DNA of 64,000 bases from SHZL01 sp963815185 (GCA_963815185.1 CAWFGC010000003.1:1-64000), one strand, 5' to 3'. Shown: positions 1-7,962, numbered from the stretch's first letter. Numbers and translations are program-made. Notes: generated by a model not told the origin, from the sequence alone.

Positions 1-27
1 GGGCGATCCCATCTCTCAATCGTCTCC

Positions 28-267
28 TTAGTACTGATGAGATGCGATATGCATCCCGATGAGGCTGTTGGCAACAACGAGGACATCATCGGTGTCAACA
101 GAATCCACTTCTTCTAGAGAAATGACGATAGTAATTTCCCCGGTCTGGGTTTGGGGCGAGCAGCTTAGTTGTCGGCAGAGCCTGCGCGTGTTCTCAGGGT
201 CGTCCGTGTCCCAGGAGTAGATTTCCTCTATGCCGTTATTTTCAATGCTTTCCGTTTCAAGGGGCAT
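28..267 (-). CDS. small acidic hypothetical protein, third gene of the AbiE-like unit
   Basis: A 79-residue acidic protein that I do not recognise. It has no signal peptide, membrane segment or cysteine cluster. It starts nine bases after the stop of the nucleotidyltransferase-like gene on the same strand, so it is probably the last gene of that transcript. It might be an accessory to the toxin-antitoxin pair or an unrelated passenger. The first 27 bases of the window hold nothing I can assign. Confidence 0.45.
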   Translation of the reverse strand: MPLETESIENNGIEEIYSWDTDDPENTRRLCRQLSCSPQTQTGEITIVISLEEVDSVDTDDVLVVANSLIGMHIASHQY

Positions 268-276
268 CGGCTTAAC

Positions 277-1188
277 CTATTGCTCTTCTTTCGCAATATC
301 CCTGAGCAATGCACTTATCAGTTCACTGACATTGCGCTGGCGTAGTATGCGGGCGTTGCGGGCATCTTCATCATCGCCGCCGTCACCCATCTCGAACTTG
401 GCGACGGCCACCGGCCCGTCCTTGAGATAGCCTTCGGTCTTGCCGTCATCGACAAACCGCTTCGCCAGAACGCCAAGCGCCTGGTCAATCGCCGCACCAT
501 GCTTTGCTGAGCGCACGGCGCTGAACAGCTTCACGGCCTCGTCCAGTCCGCCTTGCATATGTTCGAGGCAGTAAACCAAATCATGGGCGTCCTTGCGTTC
601 CTGCCGGTCCTCATAGGCAAAGGCCTTGAGGCAGGTGAAGCTAACAAGGTTCGCATGACGGATTGTTTCAGTGGCCATGCCATCACCGCCCAGCAGTTCA
701 GCCGTGATTTCCCTCGTTTCGAAATGATCGAACACCATTGACGAGTGCGGAATATTCAGCGCGGAGATGTTTCCCTTCGTTGGCAGCGGCTCCACTCTAC
801 CGCCCGAAGCCTCGGGGTTGTCGGCTAGGAATTCGAGGATCATGCTGATCCCGGTCTCGGTTTTGGTCGTCCATCGCCATGAGACTTTCTGGCCCCTATT
901 GTTCACGGCGCGCTCGAAACCCATGGCCCTCATATTTTCTTCGAGCGTCTGGTAGGCCTCGGTTTCGGCGAGCATCTGCAGCTCCACGACGATATCGACA
1001 TCGGCGGTGCCTGCGTGCGGGGGAACGGCCGGGGGCCTCGATTGCACAAGGTAGCGGGGCGTAAGGCCACCGACGAGATAGACGGACTTTTTCCACGGGC
1101 CGAGCCCGCGCAGCAACGTGACCAGGACGCGCTCGCAGTTCTCCGTAACGTGATGGTCATATCCGTCGCGGGTTGCGGGCTTAATCAT
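277..1188 (-). CDS. AbiEii-like nucleotidyltransferase (putative toxin)
   Basis: A 303-residue protein with the signature of MNT/AbiEii-type nucleotidyltransferases. There is a VGG turn near residues 40-42 (VYLVGGLTPRYL), then TADVDIVV near residue 62, supplying the paired acidic residues that bind metal. AbiEii-family toxins transfer nucleotides to cellular targets, tRNA in the studied members. The start codon overlaps the upstream gene's stop by one base (TGATG), so translation of the two is coupled, in the usual antitoxin-toxin order. The toxin role is inferred from domain and gene order. A minimal housekeeping nucleotidyltransferase is the alternative. Confidence 0.72.
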   Translation of the reverse strand: MIKPATRDGYDHHVTENCERVLVTLLRGLGPWKKSVYLVGGLTPRYLVQSRPPAVPPHAGTADVDIVVELQMLAETEAYQTLEENMRAMGFERAVNNRGQKVSWRWTTKTETGISMILEFLADNPEASGGRVEPLPTKGNISALNIPHSSMVFDHFETREITAELLGGDGMATETIRHANLVSFTCLKAFAYEDRQERKDAHDLVYCLEHMQGGLDEAVKLFSAVRSAKHGAAIDQALGVLAKRFVDDGKTEGYLKDGPVAVAKFEMGDGGDDEDARNARILRQRNVSELISALLRDIAKEEQ

Positions 1189-2321
1189 CAGAAGCCAATC
1201 CTTTCCTGGCGCAAGTGCTGCGCCAACTCATTCGCGCGCCCTTTACCCTGTATGAGGTCAAGATAGACTTGGATCGGGCTTGCGAGCGCGATCCCGCGAA
1301 TCCGTTCCCTGAACAGGAATTCCCCCTGCGAATGCGTTTCGAGGACAACGAGATTGACGCCTTCGCTTACGATCCGCGCGTTCAACTCGCCAAGGGCAGT
1401 GTCCATGGCATCGCCGGGCGCCATCCGGCAGGCCACCCTGGTCAGCGAAGACAGGAAGGGCGCATAAAGCTGCGCCGCCGCTTCCCGCGTTAAGGCGTAT
1501 TCAGCGCCATGCGCGCTGCAAAGATGCGCGAGCTTTTCCATGAGCGCGTCCGGATCAAGAGACGGGACATAATAGCGGCGCTCCGAACGCTGGCGGTTGG
1601 CGGCTGGTTGCCTGCTCCACTCATCAAGCAGCGCCCCGGGATTGGCCAGAAACCTTTCCTTGGACGGGCCTTGTCCGCGCGATTCGAGCCAATCGAAGCG
1701 TTCCAGCGCGCTGAGAGTTTCGGATGCGGTTCCGGACGAGACCTTCGCCAACTCGGCCAGCTCTTTAACGCCGAACCACTCTTCGTGCTTTATAAGAAGC
1801 GTATGAAGAACCTGCGCGCGTTTGCCCTTAAAAAGGCCGCGCATGGATTTTTCGAGGGCCTTGGGCGGCGGTTTGTCGATAAAGATGTAAGCGCCGTGCG
1901 CAGGAATGTAGAGGGAGCCGCCCGTATCGAAATACCCGACGCGCTCCTTGCACAGCAGTTCCTTGGCTCCAGGCGAGATGGATTCGGAAGCCAGGAGCGG
2001 GACAAGCATGTCTTCTCCGGCGATGTGCTCGAACGCGCCGAACTGGCGGACCTGCCAGAGGATTTGGCGGACATCACGCGGGTAGACGGACTTCTTGGTC
2101 TCTACAATAAGGGTGAGAGGCCGGCCGGCGACATCGAGGTGGATTTCAAAATCGGGACTTGGGCTGTCGGGGCCTCTTTGGGCCGGCACTGGGACGGGCG
2201 GCCGGGCATGGATGTCCGGCAGCTTCTGAAGCGCTTCCAAGAGCTTTTCCAGCAGGTCGGCTTCTGACAACCGGAGATTATCCATCGCTTTTTTTGACCA
2301 TATTCGCTGTTCAGCCAACAT
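1188..2321 (-). CDS. AbiEi-like winged-helix protein (putative antitoxin/autoregulator)
   Basis: A 377-residue protein. Its first third contains a restriction-endonuclease-like stretch (DFEIHLDV, then LIVETKKSVYPRDVRQIL). A winged helix-turn-helix follows around residues 165-215 (EEWFGVKELAELAKVSSGTASETLSALE). DNA-binding proteins of this design act as antitoxin and autorepressor beside AbiEii toxins. Neither ATG candidate (2321 or 2285) has a clear ribosome site. If 2285 is the start, both palindromes at 2303-2372 lie in the untranslated leader. The nuclease-like half makes it longer than classic AbiEi, so it belongs to a variant subfamily. Confidence 0.68.
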   Translation of the reverse strand: MLAEQRIWSKKAMDNLRLSEADLLEKLLEALQKLPDIHARPPVPVPAQRGPDSPSPDFEIHLDVAGRPLTLIVETKKSVYPRDVRQILWQVRQFGAFEHIAGEDMLVPLLASESISPGAKELLCKERVGYFDTGGSLYIPAHGAYIFIDKPPPKALEKSMRGLFKGKRAQVLHTLLIKHEEWFGVKELAELAKVSSGTASETLSALERFDWLESRGQGPSKERFLANPGALLDEWSRQPAANRQRSERRYYVPSLDPDALMEKLAHLCSAHGAEYALTREAAAQLYAPFLSSLTRVACRMAPGDAMDTALGELNARIVSEGVNLVVLETHSQGEFLFRERIRGIALASPIQVYLDLIQGKGRANELAQHLRQERIGF

Positions 2322-2372
2322 GATACAAATAGCAAAGATTCACTAAAAAAGCAATATTCACTGTTCAGTGAA
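2303..2372 (-). promoter_or_regulatory. paired palindromes, candidate AbiEi-type operators
   Basis: Two related dyads lie upstream of the putative antitoxin gene. TTCACTG-TT-CAGTGAA at 2357-2372 is perfect. TTCGCTG-TT-CAGCCAA at 2303-2318 has one mismatched pair. Both sit in the direct repeat TATTCRCTGTTCAG (2301 and 2355), 54 bp apart. A further inverted half-site, GTGAATA, follows near 2384. AbiEi antitoxins are known to bind inverted repeats in their own promoter, so these are the natural autoregulatory sites. No clear -35/-10 pair could be fixed. Confidence 0.5.
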
Positions 2373-2452
2373 GATACCAAAATGGTGAATATGGACGCTA
2401 TTCCCTTTCAGCCAATTCACTCATGAGGCATATAACTTAAATAAATCAAAGC

Positions 2453-2552
2453 CCTGGTGCCCTTAACCCGAACATCGGGTGGCGCCATTAGGGCGATCTT
2501 CAGGTGGTGCCTTTAAGGCGATCCTCGAATGGCGCCATATGGGTGATCATTG
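2453..2552. repeat. four degenerate 25-bp tandem repeats
   Basis: Units begin at 2453, 2478, 2503 and 2528, each 25 bp. The conserved core is TGGYGCC, then a short A/T stretch, then GGYGATC. The second and third units agree best and the first and fourth are diverged. The array sits between the toxin-antitoxin promoter and the IS200-like hairpins and holds no convincing gene. Confidence 0.6.
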
Positions 2553-2557
2553 ACACT

Positions 2558-2980
2558 CCGCCGGCTCAAAGCCGGCGGCTTCGGGTTACGGCTGAAAGCC
2601 GGTTCGATCGGCCATGCGGCCGATGGCTGCCGGTATACAACCGTGAAATCATCATCCGGCTCCGGCGGCTACTGGTTCTTGATGTACTCTTTCCACACTT
2701 CATCCGTGACATTTCCGCTCGATGCAACCCAATAACCGCGCGCCCACAGGTGCTGACCCCAATACCGTTTCCTCAAGGCACGGAATTCGCTCAGTAACTT
2801 GTGCGAACTCTTGCCCTTCAAGAACTGCACCGCCCGGGAAACCGATACATTCGGGGGAATGCCGGTCAGCCGGTGCACGTGGTCGCGATTGATTGACCCG
2901 GCGTAGATGATCAATTCCTTGCTTCGTGCAATCTCTCGCAGCAGCTCCCGGCAACGTTGCCCGACATCACCACCCAACAC
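2558..2980 (-). mobile_element. IS200/IS605-like element remnant with end hairpins
   Basis: This unit covers the transposase gene plus hairpins beyond its 3' end. CCGCCGGCT/AGCCGGCGG with a 3-nt loop lies at 2558-2578, a small CGGCT/AGCCG hairpin at 2589-2601, and ATCGGCC/GGCCGAT at 2607-2624. IS200/IS605 elements carry subterminal hairpins recognised by TnpA instead of terminal inverted repeats. The other end is not identifiable because the transposase N-terminus is missing. Confidence 0.5.
2669..2980 (-). CDS. tnpA: IS200/IS605-family TnpA transposase, N-terminally truncated
   Basis: These 103 residues match the C-terminal three quarters of Y1 HUH transposases. The HUH pair is in DHVHRLTGIPP. 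The characteristic RKRYWGQHLWARGYWVASSG block is present, and the catalytic tyrosine is probably in VWKEYIKNQ near the end. Family members are about 130-150 residues. The roughly 40 N-terminal residues (first beta strands) are absent, and an in-frame TAG lies immediately before the GTG used here. The element is therefore probably inactive unless helped in trans. Confidence 0.78.
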   Translation of the reverse strand: MLGGDVGQRCRELLREIARSKELIIYAGSINRDHVHRLTGIPPNVSVSRAVQFLKGKSSHKLLSEFRALRKRYWGQHLWARGYWVASSGNVTDEVWKEYIKNQ

Positions 2981-3065
2981 CTAATAACTGGAAAAATGGC
3001 TCTAATGGAACGGCACAAGTCATCGTTTAAGCATGGCAGACGCCAAGCGGCCTGGAGGACTCCAA

Positions 3066-3287
3066 GTGAAACCATTGCACACACCAACCGCCGCCGAGTT
3101 TAAGCAAAAACGCGAACTCTCCGGCTTGTCCCAAAGCGGCTTGGCTGAGTTTCTGGACCTGCACCCAAATTCCATAAAGAGCTTTGAGAGTGTTCGTACA
3201 CATTGCAGCCCTTTGATTTGGTATGCCATGGAAGCACGCCTCCTTGAGCGGGACCAGGAGATCGCGCATAAGATCCTTGAACACTAG
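3066..3287 (+). CDS. small Xre-type helix-turn-helix protein
   Basis: A 73-residue protein with an Xre/Cro-like helix-turn-helix at residues 11-42 (FKQKRELSGLSQSGLAEFL, then HPNSIKSFE). I chose GTG at 3066 because GGAGG at 3054-3058 sits seven bases before it. The in-frame ATG at 3033 has no such site. The frame stays coding-like for 22 codons past the TAG at 3285 (basic residues, KPKVYREQWRREAKEEFGK) and ends at a TGA that overlaps the next ATG. The annotated protein may thus be an amber-shortened form. It is probably a remnant of a phage or plasmid regulator. Confidence 0.55.
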   Translation: MKPLHTPTAAEFKQKRELSGLSQSGLAEFLDLHPNSIKSFESVRTHCSPLIWYAMEARLLERDQEIAHKILEH

Positions 3288-3352
3288 CGCCGTTGGAAGC
3301 CGAAGGTGTACAGGGAGCAGTGGCGCCGTGAGGCCAAGGAGGAATTTGGCAA

Positions 3353-3541
3353 ATGACCCCCGGCGGGACTCATCCGCAGCAGAAGTCGCTGCTGTCCGGG
3401 AAATCAGGTCCTAACCCGGTTGTGTTTTATGCTGAAATTGACACCGAATTAAGCATTAAGCGATGGTTGCACAAAGAGTTGCACGATCTTTCATGGGAGG
3501 ACTTGGCCTTGGACAGATGTGGTCATCAAGACCCGGTCTGA
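3353..3541 (+). CDS. short orphan reading frame after the Xre gene
   Basis: A 62-codon frame starting at ATG 3353, with AAGGAGG at 3336-3342 and an ATGA overlap with the stop of the extended Xre frame. That arrangement suggests translational coupling. The product resembles nothing I know and may be the front end of a truncated gene. The following 60 bases before the next gene hold nothing clear. Confidence 0.25.
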   Translation: MTPGGTHPQQKSLLSGKSGPNPVVFYAEIDTELSIKRWLHKELHDLSWEDLALDRCGHQDPV

Positions 3542-3605
3542 TCTATCACTTGCAAAATGATGCGAGTTGAAAATATTTATGAAAGTGCCAATAACAGCCG
3601 AACCT

Positions 3606-4286
3606 TCAAACAGATTTTTCTTTCAAAAAGTTGGAAGTAATTCGTTTCGACAGTGTTTTTTGGGCACTAAAAGAGTAGTTCCCTCTCGCTGATGGATGGT
3701 AAATGTTGGCTGCGAGGAAATTTCCATCGTCCAAGGAAAAGCTCCAGAGCTTGTCAAGATTGGTATCGTCATTCCATTCTGGCAGTCTTTCTTGTCCGTT
3801 CAGAGATTCGTACTGTTTGTCCTTGCAGGTATAGTACAGAAAGTAACCCCACAGTTTTCTGCCTAGAATGAGAACGTGCGTTGGATTGAGTTCTCGTAGC
3901 ACAACTATCATGGCAGGTTCAGAATCCTTGTACATTCGACTGGTCTGACCGCCTGACCCATGTGTAAGTAGATCGCTTGTAACATAGTTGTAAAAGGCAA
4001 TTGAATTATAGGTCCAACATTTGCCTTCCGATTTGCTACAAAGTCCTTCAAAAACACCTTCGAGTAGTTCATGTATGCGGTTAAAGAAGCCATAACCGCG
4101 CCCTGCAATACAGTCCTTAACAAGTTCTCTTGTTCTGTTTACATCTCCGACCTGGTCGCATTTTGAAAAGTAATGTGAATCCCCCAACACAAGAAGCCGC
4201 TTGCCATCAGGTAAGCCCTGTCGGTAATTTCTTCCTTCCCAGGGAAGAAATCTAACTCCAGCTTGTTGTAACAATTTGTCATTCAT
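3606..4286 (-). CDS. hypothetical protein with uracil-DNA-glycosylase-fold features
   Basis: A 226-residue protein. ATG at 4286 has GAGG five bases upstream. An upstream TTG at 4337 would add 17 residues without a ribosome site. Early KRLLVLGDSHYF, then a WTYNSIAFYNYV stretch, then THVLILGRKLW and a late IYHPSARG resemble the strand-loop motifs of the uracil-DNA-glycosylase superfamily. The catalytic residues cannot be matched. I infer a glycosylase-fold orphan, perhaps an island defence or sensing protein. It is noticeably AT-richer than the core genes, which supports transfer. Confidence 0.5.
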   Translation of the reverse strand: MNDKLLQQAGVRFLPWEGRNYRQGLPDGKRLLVLGDSHYFSKCDQVGDVNRTRELVKDCIAGRGYGFFNRIHELLEGVFEGLCSKSEGKCWTYNSIAFYNYVTSDLLTHGSGGQTSRMYKDSEPAMIVVLRELNPTHVLILGRKLWGYFLYYTCKDKQYESLNGQERLPEWNDDTNLDKLWSFSLDDGNFLAANIYHPSARGNYSFSAQKTLSKRITSNFLKEKSV

Positions 4287-4354
4287 ACTGCCTCTAATGA
4301 GAAGACGCTTTTTAGATTGAAAACCATAGACCGCCAAATCAATCTGCCAGTAAT

Positions 4355-4558
4355 TTACTTCGACCTCATCAACCGCTGTTGGCGTTCCTCAGCCCTCATG
4401 TTAAGCAACACGGTTAAGCAGGTGATGGATTCTGGTTGTGGAAGGGGGCGAGTAGCGCGATAGAGGTAGAACTGCCAGCGGCTTGAGTAAGGTTTGGGTC
4501 TGGCGCCTTCTGGAAAGAATAATCTATGCAAGAATTTACGCATTTGCTCACTAATCAC
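4355..4558 (-). CDS. small basic hypothetical protein
   Basis: A 67-codon frame on the strand of the preceding gene, rich in Arg, Pro and aromatic residues. It uses GTG at 4558, or ATG at 4543. There is no recognisable domain and no strong ribosome site. The 190 bases between it and the next gene at 4751 show no gene I can support. Confidence 0.25.
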   Translation of the reverse strand: MISEQMRKFLHRLFFPEGARPKPYSSRWQFYLYRATRPLPQPESITCLTVLLNMRAEERQQRLMRSK

Positions 4559-4750
4559 TTCAAAATTTCAAACCTTCCGATTCTAAACAGAAAGTGGCCA
4601 TACGGCCGGCCAAACTTTCAATGGTGAATATCGCTGGAACCGGTCAAAGGCAGACCTTAAGGGGCTGCGGTTTTGCGGCTGCCTTAGGCCAATATACACT
4701 ATGCTACGGTATGTCAAAAACATGTATGTACAGTTTACAAGTTGGCTTGG

Positions 4751-5263
4751 ATGACAAAACCAAGAACGAAACTGCCCTCTCTATTCAATGCGTTAGCATT
4801 TGTATTGGGTGCGTACTACTTTTATCGTCTTAATTGGATTGAAGGACTTAAGCTTTTCAAGTTGTTCAATGTTTGGGGCATGTTTTTTGACATTACTGCA
4901 GTAATTTTGCTGAGCAGTTTTTTGCCTAATGCAAAGCGCTTTACGAAGTTAATCGTCAATCATGTATCTTTCGGATCAATAGCTTTCCTTCTCTTTTTTC
5001 AAATTGGCGTATTAATTACTTCTGCTTATGCAATGATGTGGAAATTGCCATCAGCCAAGGTACTGGCCCTCTTTCACGCTTCTCTATTACTACCATTAAC
5101 AGTTGTATGGTTTCTGGTTGAGGATCTGGTTTCAAACTCAATTTCAAAACGCTTACAAGACAATGACCTAAGACTTGGCATTTTTGGTTCGATCTTTCTA
5201 ATAAGTGGGCTAATCATGCAATTCATAGGTGCGATATTGGATCTTGTAGGTTATCAAAGTTAA
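4751..5263 (+). CDS. hypothetical integral membrane protein
   Basis: A 170-residue, strongly hydrophobic protein with four to five predicted membrane segments, roughly residues 8-25, 40-58, 72-96, 102-120 and 143-167, with short charged loops. I do not recognise the family. AT-rich codons set it apart from core genes, as with its island neighbours. The ATG at 4751 is preferred over a TTG three codons upstream. Confidence 0.55.
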   Translation: MTKPRTKLPSLFNALAFVLGAYYFYRLNWIEGLKLFKLFNVWGMFFDITAVILLSSFLPNAKRFTKLIVNHVSFGSIAFLLFFQIGVLITSAYAMMWKLPSAKVLALFHASLLLPLTVVWFLVEDLVSNSISKRLQDNDLRLGIFGSIFLISGLIMQFIGAILDLVGYQS

Positions 5264-5409
5264 TTTCAGTTGAAATGACTTCACTCTTGGCTATATTTCG
5301 GCCAAAGCACAAATTTTGGCCCAGGGTTTTTGGGTGAAGTCGGGTGGATGAATGGGCATGAAACGCGCACAATTCCTCTAGCACCCGCGTGCGTCATGGA
5401 GTTCGATAG

Positions 5410-5682
5410 ATGGCCACAATTGAACAGGTGATCCAGCAGCATGAGGCCTGGTTTAAACGTGTCAGTAGAAGACCTCAACCCTCACGACCTGTACGCAGAA
5501 TCAAGCAGCGGTGTGGAGCCTATGCACGGTCCACAGGTCAGCCATGGAAGGCCAGGACACTGGCCAATGGCAGGTGCAAGAACCATGGTGGGATGAGTAC
5601 GTGGCCGAGGACGCCCGAGGGGAAAGCCAAGGCTCTGGCCAACTTGAGGCAATACAAGTCAATTTCGCCAGACCAGCAGTAG
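5410..5682 (+). CDS. HGGxSTG-type small protein (degenerate motif)
   Basis: A 90-residue protein of the phage/island family with a Cys/His cluster followed by HGGxSTGPxTPEGxxxxxxNL. Here the cluster reads CGAYARSTGQPWKARTLANG, then CKNHGG, then MSTWPRTPEGKAKALANL. The expected second cysteine (QPC) and the STG glycine are both tryptophan (TGG codons). Metal binding may be impaired. GGAG at 5398 is eight bases before the ATG. The family's function is not known. It is common in prophages and integrated elements, which fits its place next to a tRNA. Confidence 0.7.
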   Translation: MATIEQVIQQHEAWFKRVSRRPQPSRPVRRIKQRCGAYARSTGQPWKARTLANGRCKNHGGMSTWPRTPEGKAKALANLRQYKSISPDQQ

Positions 5683-5768
5683 ATTGTCAAAAAATTGCTT
5701 GGTTTCACTTTGGGTGCACTTACGCGCCCGTTTTTACCTACTCGGTTTTTTATAAGTAATTGATTCAA

Positions 5769-5845
5769 TGGCGCGCCCGACAGGATTCGAACCTGTGACC
5801 CCTGCCTTCGGAGGGCAGTACTCTATCCAACTGAGCTACGGGCGC
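5769..5845 (-). tRNA. tRNA-Arg (anticodon CCG)
   Basis: A complete cloverleaf on the minus strand. The acceptor GCGCCCG pairs with CGGGCGC, the D-arm includes AGCTCAGTTGGATAGAG, the anticodon stem CTGCC/GGCAG holds loop CTCCGAA, and the T-arm contains GGTTCGAATCC. The 3' CCA is encoded at 5769-5771. Its 3' end faces the accessory region at 1-5.7 kb, the usual orientation for an island attachment site. I found no second copy of its 3' end in the window. Confidence 0.97.
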
Positions 5846-5994
5846 TTGGGGGGCGTAGTTTAGCGGTTTTATCGGGCAAATGAAACGCGTTCAAGCTTCC
5901 TGTACTTGCAGGCAGCCGCTATACTTACGCGTTGGTTTCACCGGCCGGCGATACGCCTGCTTCGAACAGGAAATTCTGCTCCAGAGGTTCTTGC

Positions 5995-6489
5995 ATGAGT
6001 CAAAATGACGATCGCGCTTTTATCCGTAAATTCAGTGGCATCATCATCGGCCTGATTGTCGTTACTGCAATCATCATCGCGGTGGCTATGAGCCTTCGCA
6101 GCGCACCTGATTCTGGCGCCAATCCCAGTCAGCAACGCCTGGCGGAAGAACGAATCGCTCCGGTGGCCGGTGTGCGGGTCGGCGCCGAAGGACAGGCAGA
6201 ACTGGCTGCGGCTGAAACCCAGGCCGCTGCTACACCAGCCGGAACTTCGACGTCGAGCATGGATAGTCAGCAAATTTACCAGTCGGTGTGCTCGGCTTGC
6301 CACGCGGCGGGGGTCGCCGGCGCACCGGTTCCGGGCACGGACGCGATGAAGCAGCGGTTGGCTGACAAGGGTCTTGATGGCCTGGTGCAAAGCGCCATCA
6401 ACGGCTTGAACGTAATGCCTCCCAAGGGCGGTCGTCCTGATCTCAGCGACGATGAAATTCGCGCCACAGTCGAGTTCATGCAGCAATAA
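5995..6489 (+). CDS. membrane-anchored cytochrome c5-type protein
   Basis: A 164-residue monohaem cytochrome c. An N-terminal membrane anchor (about residues 14-33) leads into a flexible Ala/Thr-rich linker. The haem site CSACH follows near residue 80, and the distal methionine is probably in NVMPPKGG, with the c5-family ending DLSDDEIRATVEFM. It carries electrons on the periplasmic face of the membrane. ATG at 5995 is preferred over an upstream GTG because GAGG lies about eight bases before it and the anchor is then properly N-terminal. Confidence 0.88.
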   Translation: MSQNDDRAFIRKFSGIIIGLIVVTAIIIAVAMSLRSAPDSGANPSQQRLAEERIAPVAGVRVGAEGQAELAAAETQAAATPAGTSTSSMDSQQIYQSVCSACHAAGVAGAPVPGTDAMKQRLADKGLDGLVQSAINGLNVMPPKGGRPDLSDDEIRATVEFMQQ

Positions 6490-6496
6490 TTCAGGG

Positions 6497-7087
6497 TTAG
6501 CCCGGCCCCTGTAGCCAGTCCGACACAGATTGCCGCACCTGTGGAAAGACTGCGCAGAATGCCTGGCCAAAGGCCGGTTTCATGCCCGTCCAGATTTCCG
6601 TGACACGGTGCAGAGGATTGGAACGGCTCAAGCGCCGACCGATCCCCCTCAGGCTGTAGAGAATTTCCGCTTCATCACGATAGGCGGCAAAGAGCCCGCG
6701 CCGGTCGGCATAGCGCATGAAAATCCGCAGGCTTTCTGGCAGCACCCCTTCATGCCTGGCTAGCATGGCGCGAACATCACGATCAAATTGCGGCAGTGAA
6801 ACCGATGCATATTCTGCCCAGTGCAGGGCCAGCTCGTGATCGAAGGCCAGATCGATAATGATGCCGCCATAGCGCCGAAAGGGTGGTTTGAATTGTTTGC
6901 GCAATTGCACAAATTCAGGTCTCGAATCGACATACTGATCGATGTGCCGGTGCAGCAGGATTCCCCTGCACGCTGCGGCAGAAAAACCTGAGTCATCGAG
7001 CTTGCCGTGAATAAAATCTCCAAGCATGGCGCCGAGGCGAAGTCCTTCATCGTCGCCGGCAAGGAAGAGGTGCGCGAGGAAGTTCAT
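6497..7087 (-). CDS. acpH: acyl carrier protein phosphodiesterase
   Basis: A 196-residue protein with the opening MNFLAHLFLAG and the HD-like HRHIDQYVD motif of AcpH. AcpH removes the 4'-phosphopantetheine arm from acyl carrier protein. An aspartate pair is also seen in IIDLAFDHEL. Length and N-terminus match the family. It converges on the cytochrome gene with only seven bases between stops. Confidence 0.85.
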   Translation of the reverse strand: MNFLAHLFLAGDDEGLRLGAMLGDFIHGKLDDSGFSAAACRGILLHRHIDQYVDSRPEFVQLRKQFKPPFRRYGGIIIDLAFDHELALHWAEYASVSLPQFDRDVRAMLARHEGVLPESLRIFMRYADRRGLFAAYRDEAEILYSLRGIGRRLSRSNPLHRVTEIWTGMKPAFGQAFCAVFPQVRQSVSDWLQGPG

Positions 7088-7260
7088 GTGGCGCACATTA
7101 GCAGATGTGAAGCGCTTGCGGAGATTTGATTCCGGGCAATTCCGGCGCCGTTGCAACACCAGCGCGATATCCGGATCCAGTGCGCCAATACCCGGTTTTG
7201 TGGCTTGGAGCCGCCTCCGTGCGGTATCATGTTTTTTCGGTTACACACACTGACCACGAC

Positions 7261-7962
7261 ATGATCGAAGCCTCAGCCGTCGAGTCCCCTGAAGCATTCC
7301 CTGCCAAAAGAAGCGAATTCCTTTTGCGGGGACCGGCCGGTGCTCTGGAATGCGCCGTGGACGTTCCGGAGCCAGGCAAGGAGCTTCCGATTACGATCGT
7401 CATTTGCCACCCGCATCCACAACACGGCGGTACAATGCGCAATAAGGTGGTGACGATCATGGAACGGTCCATGCGGGAACTGGGGTTGCGTACCGTCCGC
7501 TTCAATTTCCGTGGTGTTGGTGCCAGCGAAGGATCGTTCGACGACGGTTACGGCGAGACCGATGACCTGTTCGCCTTAGTGGAGTGGGTGCGCCGCACCC
7601 GGCCGCATGATCAACTTTGGCTGGGTGGATTCTCATTCGGGGCCTATATTTCCCTGCGCGCGGCAGCCAATCTCAAACTGGGGCAACTCATATCCATTGC
7701 ACCGCCCGTGGAGCGCTATGATTTCGCCAGCCTGCCGCGCCCCGAATGCCCATGGCTCGTGGTTCAGGGAGACGAAGACGATGTGGTATCCGCAGGAGCG
7801 GTTCAATCCTGGTCCGACCGCACAGAGCCACCACCTGACCTGATCATCATGCAACAGGCCGGGCATTTCTTCCATCGCCGCCTGATGGATTTGCGCGGCT
7901 TGTTGAAAAATGGGGTTGGCAACCAACTGCGTCCCAATACCCGGGATTCTGCAGACCATTAA
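7261..7962 (+). CDS. alpha/beta hydrolase (YqhD/CocE-like serine hydrolase family)
   Basis: A 233-residue cytoplasmic hydrolase. HPHPQHGGTMRNK near residues 46-58 forms the oxyanion region, GGFSFGAYIS carries the nucleophile serine, QGDEDDVVSA the acid and AGHFFH the histidine. This set is typical of small proteobacterial hydrolases of unknown substrate. The start at 7261 removes an implausible N-terminal extension reading through the divergent promoter with acpH. Confidence 0.82.
   Translation: MIEASAVESPEAFPAKRSEFLLRGPAGALECAVDVPEPGKELPITIVICHPHPQHGGTMRNKVVTIMERSMRELGLRTVRFNFRGVGASEGSFDDGYGETDDLFALVEWVRRTRPHDQLWLGGFSFGAYISLRAAANLKLGQLISIAPPVERYDFASLPRPECPWLVVQGDEDDVVSAGAVQSWSDRTEPPPDLIIMQQAGHFFHRRLMDLRGLLKNGVGNQLRPNTRDSADH

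Noticed and set aside
1509..2267. 252-codon plus-strand frame
   Set aside because: Antisense shadow of the AbiEi-like gene with low-complexity basic composition and no ribosome site.
29..5768. CRISPR array or complete prophage in the accessory region
   Set aside because: The only repeats are four 25-bp tandem units without spacers, and no structural phage gene is present.
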